In this document: piece by piece, positions 1 through 7,125 of the stretch
How the letters are laid out: every line of letters begins with the position of its first letter
How positions within the stretch are numbered: the stretch's first letter is position 1
Assembly: GCA_020073395.1 (NCBI GenBank)
Contig: JAIQFF010000029.1
Coordinates: forward strand, 1 to 39,883
Length of the DNA stretch: 39,883 nucleotides
Direction of reading: 5' to 3'
Source of the DNA: Terriglobia bacterium
Lineage (GTDB): Bacteria; Acidobacteriota; Terriglobia; Terriglobales; Acidobacteriaceae
Translations under genes and position numbers: made by a program
Notes under the pieces: model-generated
Database searches by the model: none
What the model was told of the DNA's origin: nothing
What the model saw: only the letters and a program-made list of their open reading frames with translations

Positions 1-320
1 AAAACTCCGACTGGGCATCGACGGTCAACTCCGATGCCGGTGGCAGCTTCGTATTTAATGCAGTGTCGCTCGGGGAATATACCGTGACCGTCGCGGGTGT
101 CGGATTCGAACAAGCCCAGCAGGATGTCATGGTTGTTTCGGGCTCGAACCCTGTGCTGCATTTCGCGCTCAACGTTGCCGGCGCGAAGGAGACCGTCACC
201 GTGTCGAGCACCCTGGATCGCATCGGTCATTTCCCTGGTATCACCTCGGGCCTTGGCCTCGTAAACCTCGTTTCCTATTGCGAAGTAGTGGTGCAGAGCA
301 TCATGGAATGTAAGCGGTGA
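1..320 (+). pseudogene. Truncated carboxypeptidase-regulatory-like domain (TonB-receptor N-terminus type)
   Basis: The reading frame is open from base 3, so the 5' end lies outside the window. Residues of the form GSFVFNAVSLGEYTVTVAGV, followed by FALNVAGAKETVTVSST, match the carboxypeptidase D regulatory-like beta-sandwich that begins the large Oar-like TonB-dependent receptors of Acidobacteriota. After ETVTVSST the frame changes character (RIGHFPGITSGLG...) and stops at 320, with no plug or barrel domain. I read it as a remnant of a much larger outer-membrane receptor, broken near 210-225. An intact gene cannot be fully excluded because the start is missing. The break sits at the edge of a patch of accessory genes, so it may be a recombination junction. 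Confidence 0.5.
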
Positions 321-401
321 TGCTGGCTCTTGGGGGGCATCTTGTTCGTGCTGTGCTGTCATCGGGGAGGAAGTGTCGGTCTGACAGTGTCGGGTTTCAT
401 A

Positions 402-644
402 TCAGTCCGGCGGTAATCGCCGGGCGTGCGACATTGCGTGGCGCACGGCTTTCTCCACATCGTCGCGAGTCATGCCGGGCACACAAGTGATAATGATTTC
501 CTTTGTGCTGCCACCCTCGCCGCGATAGTGAGCAAAAATATCCCGAGCCTTCTGCCCGAAAAAGCAGCTAACGAGAGCTTCGCCTGATTTCACAACCGCA
601 TCCTCAGTCCACGAACGTTCAGGTTCAAACGAGAGTGATTGCAT
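402..644 (-). CDS. Small hypothetical protein (80 aa)
   Basis: I do not recognise this protein. The start chosen is the ATG at 644 (MQSLSFEPERSW), because an AAAGGGGA Shine-Dalgarno lies about seven bases upstream; a longer frame to 668 has no such site. The protein is soluble, mixed charged/hydrophobic, with a single Cys pair region (SCFFGQ, ITCVPG) and no membrane segment or known motif. The middle (KEIIITCVPGMTRDDVEKAVRHA) looks like a beta strand followed by an amphipathic helix. A TTGACA promoter element lies upstream. It is next to a TIR-like gene on the same strand, but about 200 bases separate them, so co-transcription is uncertain. Confidence 0.55.
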   Translation of the reverse strand: MQSLSFEPERSWTEDAVVKSGEALVSCFFGQKARDIFAHYRGEGGSTKEIIITCVPGMTRDDVEKAVRHAMSHARRLPPD

Positions 645-666
645 TTGTTGTCCCCTTTCAAAGCGC

Positions 667-696
667 ACGCTACATTCACTTACGCTTTAGTGTCAA
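667..696 (-). promoter_or_regulatory. Probable promoter of the 80-aa gene
   Basis: Minus strand: a perfect TTGACA -35 element (691-696), an 18-base spacer and a weak TAGCGT -10 (667-672), about 22 bases before the ATG at 644. The -35 is convincing and the -10 is poor. Confidence 0.4.
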
Positions 697-846
697 TAGG
701 GTAGGGGTCAGAACCGAATGCCACGCTCTGGCCGACGAAATCCTCAAGTGCGCCGGGAGCACGAATGCCGTGAGCCAACACGGCCAGCCGGCCGGGTTAC
801 GATGAGCCAGCTTCGCGTAACGACCCGCCATAGCGGCAGTTTTCGG

Positions 847-1815
847 TCAACCTTTAGGAATTAGTGCCAGTTCGGCGATCGTCATTGTCGTTTCTTTAGC
901 TCTCATGCTTCCTGAGTAGACGGTAGCCGTCACATTTTTCTCCAACTGCTCAGGATGTTGCCTCTTGGTCTCATCTTTCACCGCGTAGTTAAGAGTAAAA
1001 ACAGGCTGAGTAGTTGTATTCGGGTAGAGATATTTCATCCGCGGCAGTGCATCCTCATTCGTGATTTCGAATCGGGAGAAACCGGGGTTGGCAGGGCGGC
1101 TGCGCATTACCGGCCCGGCTCCGTCAATAAATTCTGACGGAATTTCCACTTGTAGTTTGAAATCTGGAGCCGCTTGTTCACCATCGTTTTTGAGACTCAC
1201 GAGCAACTCGAAAACGTCGTCACTCCCGCCGTTGGGAAGACGATAACTACGCTGAAGTCGGTGTTCGATAACCGCTCTTACTGACAAAGCCTCTTTAATG
1301 CGTGGCTGTTGCAGAAATGGTTTCAACTTTCGACCGAAGTCATCCGCGAGTGACTTGCGCACCGCCGCGATCTGTTTGCGGTCCGCCTCGGGGGCCAGGT
1401 CGAAAACCACAGCACCCCCCTTGTGGCGCAGATCGAACGGAAGATTCTCATGGGTTCCGTAGTGTCTGTTGAAAACCAATACAACCCGTGCATCTGTGCA
1501 GGCATGCAGGGCGTAACCCAGTTCGATTGCGACATTTGAATTGATGAGGCCTTTGCCCTCGTCAGTTTTTCCGATAATGGTTACGTCAGCAACGACTACT
1601 TCAGATTTTTCAATCTTGCCGAAGATGGTGGGCACCAAGTCCGGGCTGCCCGTAGTCCCCTGTGTATCCTGATCCAGATGAAGATCATCACGAGTCGGTT
1701 CCTCGATATCGTCGGCTTCCTTCAACCTATCGATGGCTGCCTTCAGAGCATCTCGCACCAGATACTTGCCAATTTGCTCGGGAGTGTCCGACTGCCATGA
1801 CCAGAACAGTTTCAT
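847..1815 (-). CDS. TIR/deoxyribosyltransferase-like nucleotide-binding protein with C-terminal beta domain
   Basis: The start is set at 1815 (MKLFWSWQSD), where family similarity begins; the frame runs upstream to 1899 but that part looks non-coding. Residues 1-140 carry KLFWSWQSDTP, then EKSEVVVADVT (69-79), then SNVAIELGYALH (93-104) and a VVLVFN strand. This is the layout of TIR-like and nucleoside 2-deoxyribosyltransferase-like folds, in which the Glu of the ELG motif (here E98) is the catalytic or base-contacting residue. Residues about 190-322 are beta-rich (FELLVSLKNDGEQAAPDFKLQVEIP) and resemble an Ig-like sandwich. Such proteins often appear in bacterial defence loci, but the activity here (NAD or nucleotide cleavage) is inference. 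It lies 140 bases from the 3' end of tRNA-Gln. Confidence 0.75.
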   Translation of the reverse strand: MKLFWSWQSDTPEQIGKYLVRDALKAAIDRLKEADDIEEPTRDDLHLDQDTQGTTGSPDLVPTIFGKIEKSEVVVADVTIIGKTDEGKGLINSNVAIELGYALHACTDARVVLVFNRHYGTHENLPFDLRHKGGAVVFDLAPEADRKQIAAVRKSLADDFGRKLKPFLQQPRIKEALSVRAVIEHRLQRSYRLPNGGSDDVFELLVSLKNDGEQAAPDFKLQVEIPSEFIDGAGPVMRSRPANPGFSRFEITNEDALPRMKYLYPNTTTQPVFTLNYAVKDETKRQHPEQLEKNVTATVYSGSMRAKETTMTIAELALIPKG

Positions 1816-1955
1816 TTCAATTCCACGGCCCTTCTCCTCCGCCCGCTTCCCGCGTGGTGCGGATGGGCCTGTGCCAGCTGCGCGTCGAAGATCGGACACC
1901 AGTCGGACACGAAACAGGGGTGAAAATGCAACTCGCAGGAAAGCCGCATGTTTAT

Positions 1956-2029
1956 TGGTTGCCCCCCAGGGATTCGAACCCCGATAAGCAGATCCAGAAT
2001 CTGCTGTCCTACCATTGAACGAGGGGGCA
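1956..2029 (-). tRNA. tRNA-Gln (anticodon CUG)
   Basis: A 74-base cloverleaf with encoded CCA. The acceptor stem is TGCCCCC/GGGGGCA, the anticodon stem GCAGA/TCTGC encloses loop TTCTGGA, and the T arm is CGGGG-TTCGAAT-CCCTG. The anticodon CTG is the complement of 1995-1997. The 3' end faces the accessory genes at 1-1815, the usual side for tRNA-targeted integration. Confidence 0.95.
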
Positions 2030-2055
2030 ACTCACGGCGAGAAACGCTAGCTGTA

Positions 2056-2084
2056 ATTCTATTGGCGTGCGGCGTTGTGGTCAA
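2056..2084 (-). promoter_or_regulatory. Promoter of tRNA-Gln
   Basis: Minus strand: -35 TTGACC (2079-2084), a 17-base spacer and -10 TAGAAT (2056-2061), about 26 bases before the tRNA 5' end. Spacing and both hexamers fit a housekeeping sigma factor. Confidence 0.65.
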
Positions 2085-2114
2085 TATCGACGGGGATCTG
2101 CACGAACCAGCCTG

Positions 2115-3002
2115 TTACTCCTTACGCTTCACCCTCACCACAGTAATCTTGGAGAACCCCTCTTCAAACGTCGGCGGCTTCAGCTTTGCGCTCATGCGCC
2201 GCATCACGTCGTCGGCCACCGTGCGCGCGCGCTTGTGATTGCGCTCCAGGCAAACTTCCAGGGGAACGTCGAAGAACACGGCCTGCACTTCGTAGCCATA
2301 ATTCTGCGCCAGTTTAATCCAGCTCTGCCGTTCGTGTGGGGTCAGGTTGGTCGCGTCCACATAATTCAGCGGACGCCGCGCAATCAGGCGCGCCTTCAAC
2401 ATGGAACGCAAGTTGGAGAAAATCAAGTCCTGAAAGCGTTGCTCGGTGGGATCGTCAAACAGAAGCGCGCGCAACATGTCGCTCGAAAGCGGCGTGATGT
2501 TGTGCCGCTTGAACCAGGAACTCTTGCCTGAGCCTGGCAATCCGATGGCGAGAACTACGGTGCCTTTGGAGGCCCGCGGCGCGGCCGCTGGCGTCGCTTT
2601 CGCGGCGCCCGCTGTTTCGATTGCCGGCGCAACGCCCGGCTGCCCACTTTCGGTCGCCTCGGCGCGGGGAACGTCGGTGACTGGCACCGTCCTTGCCCCC
2701 TGCGCTCCGCCGCGGCCTCGTCCGCCTCTTCCCCGCCGCCGTCGGCGGCGCGGGTCACCGTTTCCGGCTGGGCGCTGCGGTTGAGACGGGCGCGCATCCG
2801 GAACCTCTTCCCGAATTGACGGGGTTTCCGGCGCGGGCTGTGCTTCTATTTCTGCTTCGGCTACATGGGCTGGAGCCGCCGGCGCAGCGGCATCCGGAGC
2901 ATCGTAGTAGGCGGGCTGAAGAGGTGCCTGTGCAGGCTCGTTCTTACTGCCTTCCGCATTCTTCTTGGGGCGCTTGAGACGATCGCGCATCCACTTGCGC
3001 AT
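2115..3002 (-). CDS. AAA/polynucleotide-kinase-like P-loop protein with disordered Arg/Gly-rich N-terminus
   Basis: 295 aa. Residues 1-145 are low-complexity (Pro/Ala/Glu-rich) with a basic patch at 85-98 of six consecutive arginines followed by GRGGRGRGG, an RGG-like region typical of RNA-contacting tails. Residues 147-290 form a small kinase domain: Walker A GLPGSGKS at 154-161, LSSDMLR, a YVDATNLTPHERQSW segment, then FFDVPLEVCLERNHKRARTV with lid arginines. This layout is that of the AAA_33/T4 polynucleotide-kinase-like family, which phosphorylates nucleic-acid ends or small molecules; the substrate is unknown. There is no Shine-Dalgarno. A TACAAA box ends six bases before the ATG, so the mRNA may be leaderless. 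It lies alone between tRNA-Gln and the beta-galactosidase. Confidence 0.8.
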   Translation of the reverse strand: MRKWMRDRLKRPKKNAEGSKNEPAQAPLQPAYYDAPDAAAPAAPAHVAEAEIEAQPAPETPSIREEVPDARPSQPQRPAGNGDPRRRRRRGRGGRGRGGAQGARTVPVTDVPRAEATESGQPGVAPAIETAGAAKATPAAAPRASKGTVVLAIGLPGSGKSSWFKRHNITPLSSDMLRALLFDDPTEQRFQDLIFSNLRSMLKARLIARRPLNYVDATNLTPHERQSWIKLAQNYGYEVQAVFFDVPLEVCLERNHKRARTVADDVMRRMSAKLKPPTFEEGFSKITVVRVKRKE

Positions 3003-3008
3003 GTCTGG

Positions 3009-3014
3009 TTTGTA
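3009..3014 (-). promoter_or_regulatory. -10-like box of a probable leaderless transcript
   Basis: Minus strand TACAAA with exactly six bases (CCAGAC) before the ATG at 3002. A transcription start at the A of the ATG fits this spacing. No clear -35 was seen. Confidence 0.4.
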
Positions 3015-3175
3015 ACACAGCTACATTTCTCAGGCAATGCAGGTTGGTGGAAGCGTACCAAAGCTGCCAGCCGTTACGAGTCTGGTGTGTGTATGTCTGT
3101 GGGGCCGCGGGCGACCCGCCCGCGTCTGGAGGCAGACGTTCTCTTGAACTATGAGGCGGTGGCGCAGCATACGGT

Positions 3176-3203
3176 CACGCGGGCGAGGGCGCCCGCGCCA
3201 CAC
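3176..3203 (-). repeat. 28-bp dispersed palindromic repeat, copy 1
   Basis: The reverse complement of this stretch is identical over 28 bases to 7033-7060. It contains CGCGGGCG and CGCCCGCG arms with a four-base loop. It sits just after the stop of the GH42 gene. It could fold in RNA but has no T-tract. Confidence 0.8.
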
Positions 3204-3213
3204 ATCCGCCGCG

Positions 3214-5358
3214 TTACGCTTGCAGCACCCGCACGCCGTACGCGCTCACGTCGATTGTTCCCGTGTGCCTTTCGCCGCTGAGCAGATCGACAAAAGCTCT
3301 GGGCAGAGTCACGCTCTGCGAAGCCGCAGTATGGTTCAGTACAAATATCCATTGCTTGTCGCCCGATTTGCGCACTGTCAGTTCAACGCCCGCCGGCACT
3401 TCCAGTGGCTGCGTTACTCCAGCCATCCCGGAAAGGCTTCGCAGCACTCGGGCCAGGCTCACTTCATCCAAGTCGGCGCCGATGTACACGGCCTTGCCTT
3501 TGCCGAAGCTGTTGATGGTGATCGCTGCCTGTCCCGTATGTGCACCTGCTGTGTACGAGGCCAGCACCTCGGCTCCCGCGGGTTGAAGGATGTCCGTCCA
3601 CAAAACGCACTGTCCGTCGGGACCGGCCAGAGCAGGAGAGAACCTCATTCCATTCTTCGCCGAGTAAATAGGAACGTAGTCCTCGACGGTCACGCCCATC
3701 ACATCCCGAAGCAGCCCGGGCAGTGGCGTGCGGACCATCTGGCTGCTGTCGGTTTTCACACCCAGCCGGAAGTTGGTGACAAACATTCCGCCGCCCTGCA
3801 CAAAACTCCTGATCCGGGCGGCCTGCTTTTCGGACATCACATAGGCGACGGGCGCGAACACAATCTTGTATGCGGAGAGGTCAATCTCCGGCGCGATCAC
3901 ATCGATTCCTGAATGGCTCGCCGAGATGGCGCCATACCATGACGTGATCTGGTCCAGGTATGTCAGCCGGAAGTGACCCGGCTGGATCTTGAGCGCCCAA
4001 CTGCAATCGTAGTCAAACACCAGGGCTGCGTCCGCCACGTAGTTGGAATACAAAACCTCCCGCCCCAGCGCCTTGAGCTCTTTTACTCCCTGCTTGATCT
4101 CGTCATAACCCGGACTCTTCGAGCGATCGTGGTTGAGGACGCCGTGCCAATATTCTTCCGCCCCGAAAGTTGCCGTGTCCCAACGGAAGTAGTTGACTCC
4201 CATGGCGCCGTGCGCGATGGCCTGATACGTCCACAGACGCACTTGCCCTTTCTCCGGCTGCGGGGAAAAAGTGCTCTGCCCGGCCTTTCCCGATTGCTCT
4301 TCCATGATCATGAATGGCTTGCCACCCTTCACGCTGCGCGCGAAGTCATGTCCCAGGGCGATGCCAGTCGAAACGAAGGCGGCAGATCCCATCTTGCCCT
4401 GCTGCGCCATCAGCATGTCGAAGAAGCCGGGATAGTTATCGAACGCTGTGAAATCCAGCTTCTCGTAAAGGTCGCGCATGTTGATCGTGTCCACCAGTCC
4501 GACATTGTTCGTCGTGACGAAATGCCGCGGACACGTCTTGCGCAGCATGTCTAATTGTTCTTGCTGGAAGGAAACGTTGGCGTAGGACTGGTAGCGATCG
4601 TAATCCAGCGCCAATCCCGGGTTTGGATCTCCACCCGACGGCAGCGGCACCGGGACCTGATTAAAATCGGTGTAAGTCTGGCTCCAGAAAACTGTTCCCC
4701 AACTCTGATTCAGGTTGTCCAGCGTGCCGTACTTGGAGCGGAGCCAGGTCTGAAATCCCGCCTGACAGTAGTTACAGTAGCAACGCTGCGATGAGCCGAG
4801 GGTGAATTCGTTGTCGATTTGCCAGCCGATCACACCCCGCGTCTCGGCAAATGTTCGGGCCATCTCGCTGGCAATGATCAGTGACAGCCGCCGATAGACC
4901 TGATTGGTGGGACAGGTAAATCGCCGTCCTCCGGGATGCAGCCGTTCCCCCTTCTCGTTGACTTCGACAATGTCGGGATACTTGGCACTCAACCAGGGCG
5001 GAGGCGCCGCCGATGGAGTACCCAGAATGACGGCGATGTTATGTTTTTGCAATATCTCGATAGAGCGGCGCAGCCAGGCAAAATCGACCTTGCCCTCCGC
5101 CGGTTCCATCAGCGCCCAGGCAAACTCGGCGATGCGCACGTTGGTAAAACCCACTTCCGCCATCATGCGCGCGTCTTCTTCCCAAAGAGCTTCCGGCGTC
5201 TGGTCGGGATAGTAGTCAACCCCCAACAGGAGCGGCCCCGCTGCGGGACTGCCGGCAAGACTCGCGACCGTCTGGGCCCAGATAGGAAGCCGGATGCTGG
5301 CCGCGCTCATCAAGGCAAAAGCGCCGCCAAGAAATTCACGCCTGGTCGGAGATGTCAA
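3214..5358 (-). CDS. GH42 family beta-galactosidase, Tat-exported
   Basis: 714 aa, about the full length for glycoside hydrolase family 42. The catalytic (beta/alpha)8 barrel begins at LLGVDYYPDQTPEALWEEDARMM (from residue 44). The acid/base Glu is E184 in QIDNEF and the nucleophile is probably E354 in MEEQSG. A CYCNYC cluster (193-198) matches the zinc-binding cysteines of the family. The later part gives the trimerisation (Rossmann-like, AYVMSEKQAARIRSFVQGGG) and C-terminal beta domains. The N-terminus TRREFLGGAFALMSAA is a twin-arginine signal, so the enzyme acts outside the cytoplasm, which is less usual for GH42. The start is a TTG at 5358 with GAGG about eight bases upstream; the nearby ATG at 5371 is out of frame. 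It hydrolyses beta-galactosides; the natural substrate (plant galactan or oligosaccharide) is inferred. Confidence 0.9.
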   Translation of the reverse strand: MTSPTRREFLGGAFALMSAASIRLPIWAQTVASLAGSPAAGPLLLGVDYYPDQTPEALWEEDARMMAEVGFTNVRIAEFAWALMEPAEGKVDFAWLRRSIEILQKHNIAVILGTPSAAPPPWLSAKYPDIVEVNEKGERLHPGGRRFTCPTNQVYRRLSLIIASEMARTFAETRGVIGWQIDNEFTLGSSQRCYCNYCQAGFQTWLRSKYGTLDNLNQSWGTVFWSQTYTDFNQVPVPLPSGGDPNPGLALDYDRYQSYANVSFQQEQLDMLRKTCPRHFVTTNNVGLVDTINMRDLYEKLDFTAFDNYPGFFDMLMAQQGKMGSAAFVSTGIALGHDFARSVKGGKPFMIMEEQSGKAGQSTFSPQPEKGQVRLWTYQAIAHGAMGVNYFRWDTATFGAEEYWHGVLNHDRSKSPGYDEIKQGVKELKALGREVLYSNYVADAALVFDYDCSWALKIQPGHFRLTYLDQITSWYGAISASHSGIDVIAPEIDLSAYKIVFAPVAYVMSEKQAARIRSFVQGGGMFVTNFRLGVKTDSSQMVRTPLPGLLRDVMGVTVEDYVPIYSAKNGMRFSPALAGPDGQCVLWTDILQPAGAEVLASYTAGAHTGQAAITINSFGKGKAVYIGADLDEVSLARVLRSLSGMAGVTQPLEVPAGVELTVRKSGDKQWIFVLNHTAASQSVTLPRAFVDLLSGERHTGTIDVSAYGVRVLQA

Positions 5359-5450
5359 AGGAGATCCTCATTTCTGTTTGTCAACGGGCACATTCTCGAC
5401 TCAACCCAAGAGGCTGTCAAGAAAGAGCCTGGTGTGTTGGTGTGTTGTGT

Positions 5451-5468
5451 GGCGCGGACCTCCGCGCC
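5451..5468. repeat. 18-bp inverted repeat in the promoter spacer of the PPOX gene
   Basis: GGCGCGGA-cc-TCCGCGCC is a perfect 8-bp-arm palindrome. It lies directly before the TACAAT box at 5470-5475 and after TTGTGT at 5445-5450, which would be a -35 with a 19-base spacer. With the flanking GTGT it also resembles a short variant of the dispersed repeat at 3176 and 7033, so it may be only a repeat. Confidence 0.55.
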
Positions 5469-5469
5469 G

Positions 5470-5475
5470 TACAAT
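5470..5475 (+). promoter_or_regulatory. -10 box of a probable leaderless transcript (PPOX gene)
   Basis: TACAAT with exactly six bases (ATCCCT) before the ATG at 5482, and no Shine-Dalgarno. A transcription start at the ATG fits. Confidence 0.5.
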
Positions 5476-5481
5476 ATCCCT

Positions 5482-5841
5482 ATGCCAGTTCCGCCGGAAA
5501 TCAAAGGTCAGAAATACACAGCTCTTGCCACCTTCCGTAAAAACGGCACTCCCGTCCGCACCCCGGTCTGGTTCGGCGAAAAAGATGACAAGCTTTACGT
5601 GATGACTCGCAGCGACTCGGGCAAATACAAGCGGATCAAGAACAATCCCCAGGTTCGTATTGCCCCGTGCACCATGCGGGGGAAAATTATTGGCCCCGAG
5701 TGCGGGGCGACCGCCCGGATTCTTCCGCCGGAAGACTGGACGTGGGCCCGCAAAACCGTCGAGCGCAAATACTGGCTGGCACGCATTCCCTTCCTCTGGA
5801 GCAAGCAAAACGTCTATCTGGAAATCGAAGTCGCGCTGTAG
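5482..5841 (+). CDS. PPOX-class flavin/F420-dependent protein
   Basis: 119 aa, the usual size for the small split-barrel family of pyridoxamine-5'-phosphate-oxidase-like proteins. The sequence YTALATFRKNGTPVRTPVWF, then KLYVMTRSDSGKYKRIKNN and QVRIAPCTMRGK, matches the group annotated as probable F420-dependent PPOX enzymes (Rv2061 type). These bind F420 or a flavin across a dimer interface and reduce unknown substrates. Whether this organism makes F420 cannot be seen here. The start at 5482 is chosen because homology begins there and a TACAAT box is placed six bases upstream. The gene is divergent from the beta-galactosidase, with 123 bases between them. Confidence 0.8.
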   Translation: MPVPPEIKGQKYTALATFRKNGTPVRTPVWFGEKDDKLYVMTRSDSGKYKRIKNNPQVRIAPCTMRGKIIGPECGATARILPPEDWTWARKTVERKYWLARIPFLWSKQNVYLEIEVAL

Positions 5842-5842
5842 C

Positions 5843-5894
5843 GCTTTGTTCCTTTGCGGGTAACTTTGCGAGCTTTGCGGTCAAAGTCTTTAGA
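5843..5894 (+). repeat. CTTTGCGTCC-type dispersed repeat, degenerate copy
   Basis: Right after the PPOX stop: GCTTTGTTCCTTTGCGGG, then repeated CTTTGCGAGCTTTGCGG and TCAAAGTCTTT. It shares the CCTTTGCGG core with the clearer copies at 18001-18074 and 31829-31903, but the internal part differs. Confidence 0.5.
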
Positions 5895-6017
5895 GACGCG
5901 AACGCCGTCCAAGCTGCTCCCAATTTGCCGCATTCTCCGTTTCCCTGTTAACATTTTCCTTCCACAGAGAGTAGACGACTTTCCACCAGTCTTGTAAGTC
6001 AACTTATCGGAGGCGAG

Positions 6018-7028
6018 ATGGCAATCAAAGTTGGAATCAACGGATTCGGACGCATCGGGCGAAATGTGCTTCGAGCTTCGCTCAATGACAGCAATATCGA
6101 ATTCGTGGCGGTCAACGATCTCACCGACCCCAAAACTCTGGCCCACTTGCTGAAATATGATTCCATCCTGGGCAATCTGGAGCACAAGATCACCGCCGGC
6201 GCGGACAGCATCACAATCGGCAACAAGACCATCAAGGTGTTCAAGGAAAAGGACCCAGCCAAGTTGCCCTGGGAGTCGGTCGGCGCCCAGGTTGTGCTCG
6301 AGTCCACCGGCCACTTCACCGACGCCAACGAGGCCAAGAAGCACTTGCGCGGGCCGGTGAAGAAAGTGATCATTTCAGCGCCCGCCAAGAACGAAGATGT
6401 CACCGTTGTCCTCGGCGTGAATGAAGGAGTTTACGATCCCGCCAAGCACCACATTATATCGAACGCTTCCTGCACCACCAACTGCCTGGCGCCGATCGCC
6501 AAAGTGGTCAATGACAACTTCAAAATCATCTGCGGGACCATGACCACGATCCACTCTTACACCAACGACCAGGTCATCCTGGATTTTCCCCACAAGGACC
6601 TGCGCCGGGCCCGCGCCGCCGCGATCAACATGATCCCTACTTCGACCGGAGCGGCCAAGGCTCTGAAGCTCGTGATTCCCGACCTAGCCGGCAAGCTCGA
6701 CGGTTTCGCCATGCGCGTGCCCACACCCAACGTCTCGGTCGTCGACCTGGTGGCGCTGGTGGAAAAGAAGACGACAAAGGAAGAAGTGAACGCTGCACTC
6801 AAGAAAGCGTCTGAGAGCGGCCCGTTGAAGGGCTACCTGGGCTACGAGGAACAGGAACTGGTCTCGGCCGACTTCAAGGGTGACGGCCGTTCTTCCATCG
6901 TGGACGCGCCTATGACCCTGGTGGTAGCCGGCAATTGCGTGAAGGTAATCTCGTGGTACGACAACGAATGGGGATATTCGTGCCGCGTCCACGACCTGAT
7001 CAACTACATCGCAAGCAAAGGCCTGTAA
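6018..7028 (+). CDS. gap: Glyceraldehyde-3-phosphate dehydrogenase
   Basis: 336 aa, full length. The Rossmann motif [14 protein letters not shown] (7-20) binds NAD. The active-site [12 protein letters not shown] gives the thioester cysteine C152, and H179 in TTIHSYT is the base. The C-terminal [10 protein letters not shown] is the family signature. It oxidises glyceraldehyde-3-phosphate to 1,3-bisphosphoglycerate in glycolysis. A strong GGAGG at 6009-6013 sits five bases before the ATG. It is the first gene of the co-directional block gap-pgk-macrodomain-tpiA, with about 100 bases of repeat-bearing spacer before pgk. Confidence 0.98.
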   Translation: MAIKVGINGFGRIGRNVLRASLNDSNIEFVAVNDLTDPKTLAHLLKYDSILGNLEHKITAGADSITIGNKTIKVFKEKDPAKLPWESVGAQVVLESTGHFTDANEAKKHLRGPVKKVIISAPAKNEDVTVVLGVNEGVYDPAKHHIISNASCTTNCLAPIAKVVNDNFKIICGTMTTIHSYTNDQVILDFPHKDLRRARAAAINMIPTSTGAAKALKLVIPDLAGKLDGFAMRVPTPNVSVVDLVALVEKKTTKEEVNAALKKASESGPLKGYLGYEEQELVSADFKGDGRSSIVDAPMTLVVAGNCVKVISWYDNEWGYSCRVHDLINYIASKGL

Positions 7029-7032
7029 GCTC

Positions 7033-7060
7033 GTGTGGCGCGGGCGCCCTCGCCCGCGTG
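7033..7060 (+). repeat. 28-bp dispersed palindromic repeat, copy 2
   Basis: Identical, in inverted orientation, to 3176-3203. The arms are CGCGGGCG (7039-7046) and CGCCCGCG (7051-7058) with a four-base loop. It lies between gap and pgk, followed by a second GC-rich inverted stretch (GGGGCGGC...GCCGCCCC, about 7060-7082). It could form an intercistronic RNA hairpin that affects message stability. Confidence 0.8.
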
Positions 7061-7125
7061 GGGCGGCCAATAGCCGCCCCGGGCAGCCGCCGGAGCGGCT
7101 GCGCCATCCCTAAAGGACACCCGCT

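Noticed and set aside
669..846. Attachment-site duplicate of the tRNA-Gln 3' end
   Set aside because: I looked for a copy of the tRNA 3' sequence in 1-1900 and found none.
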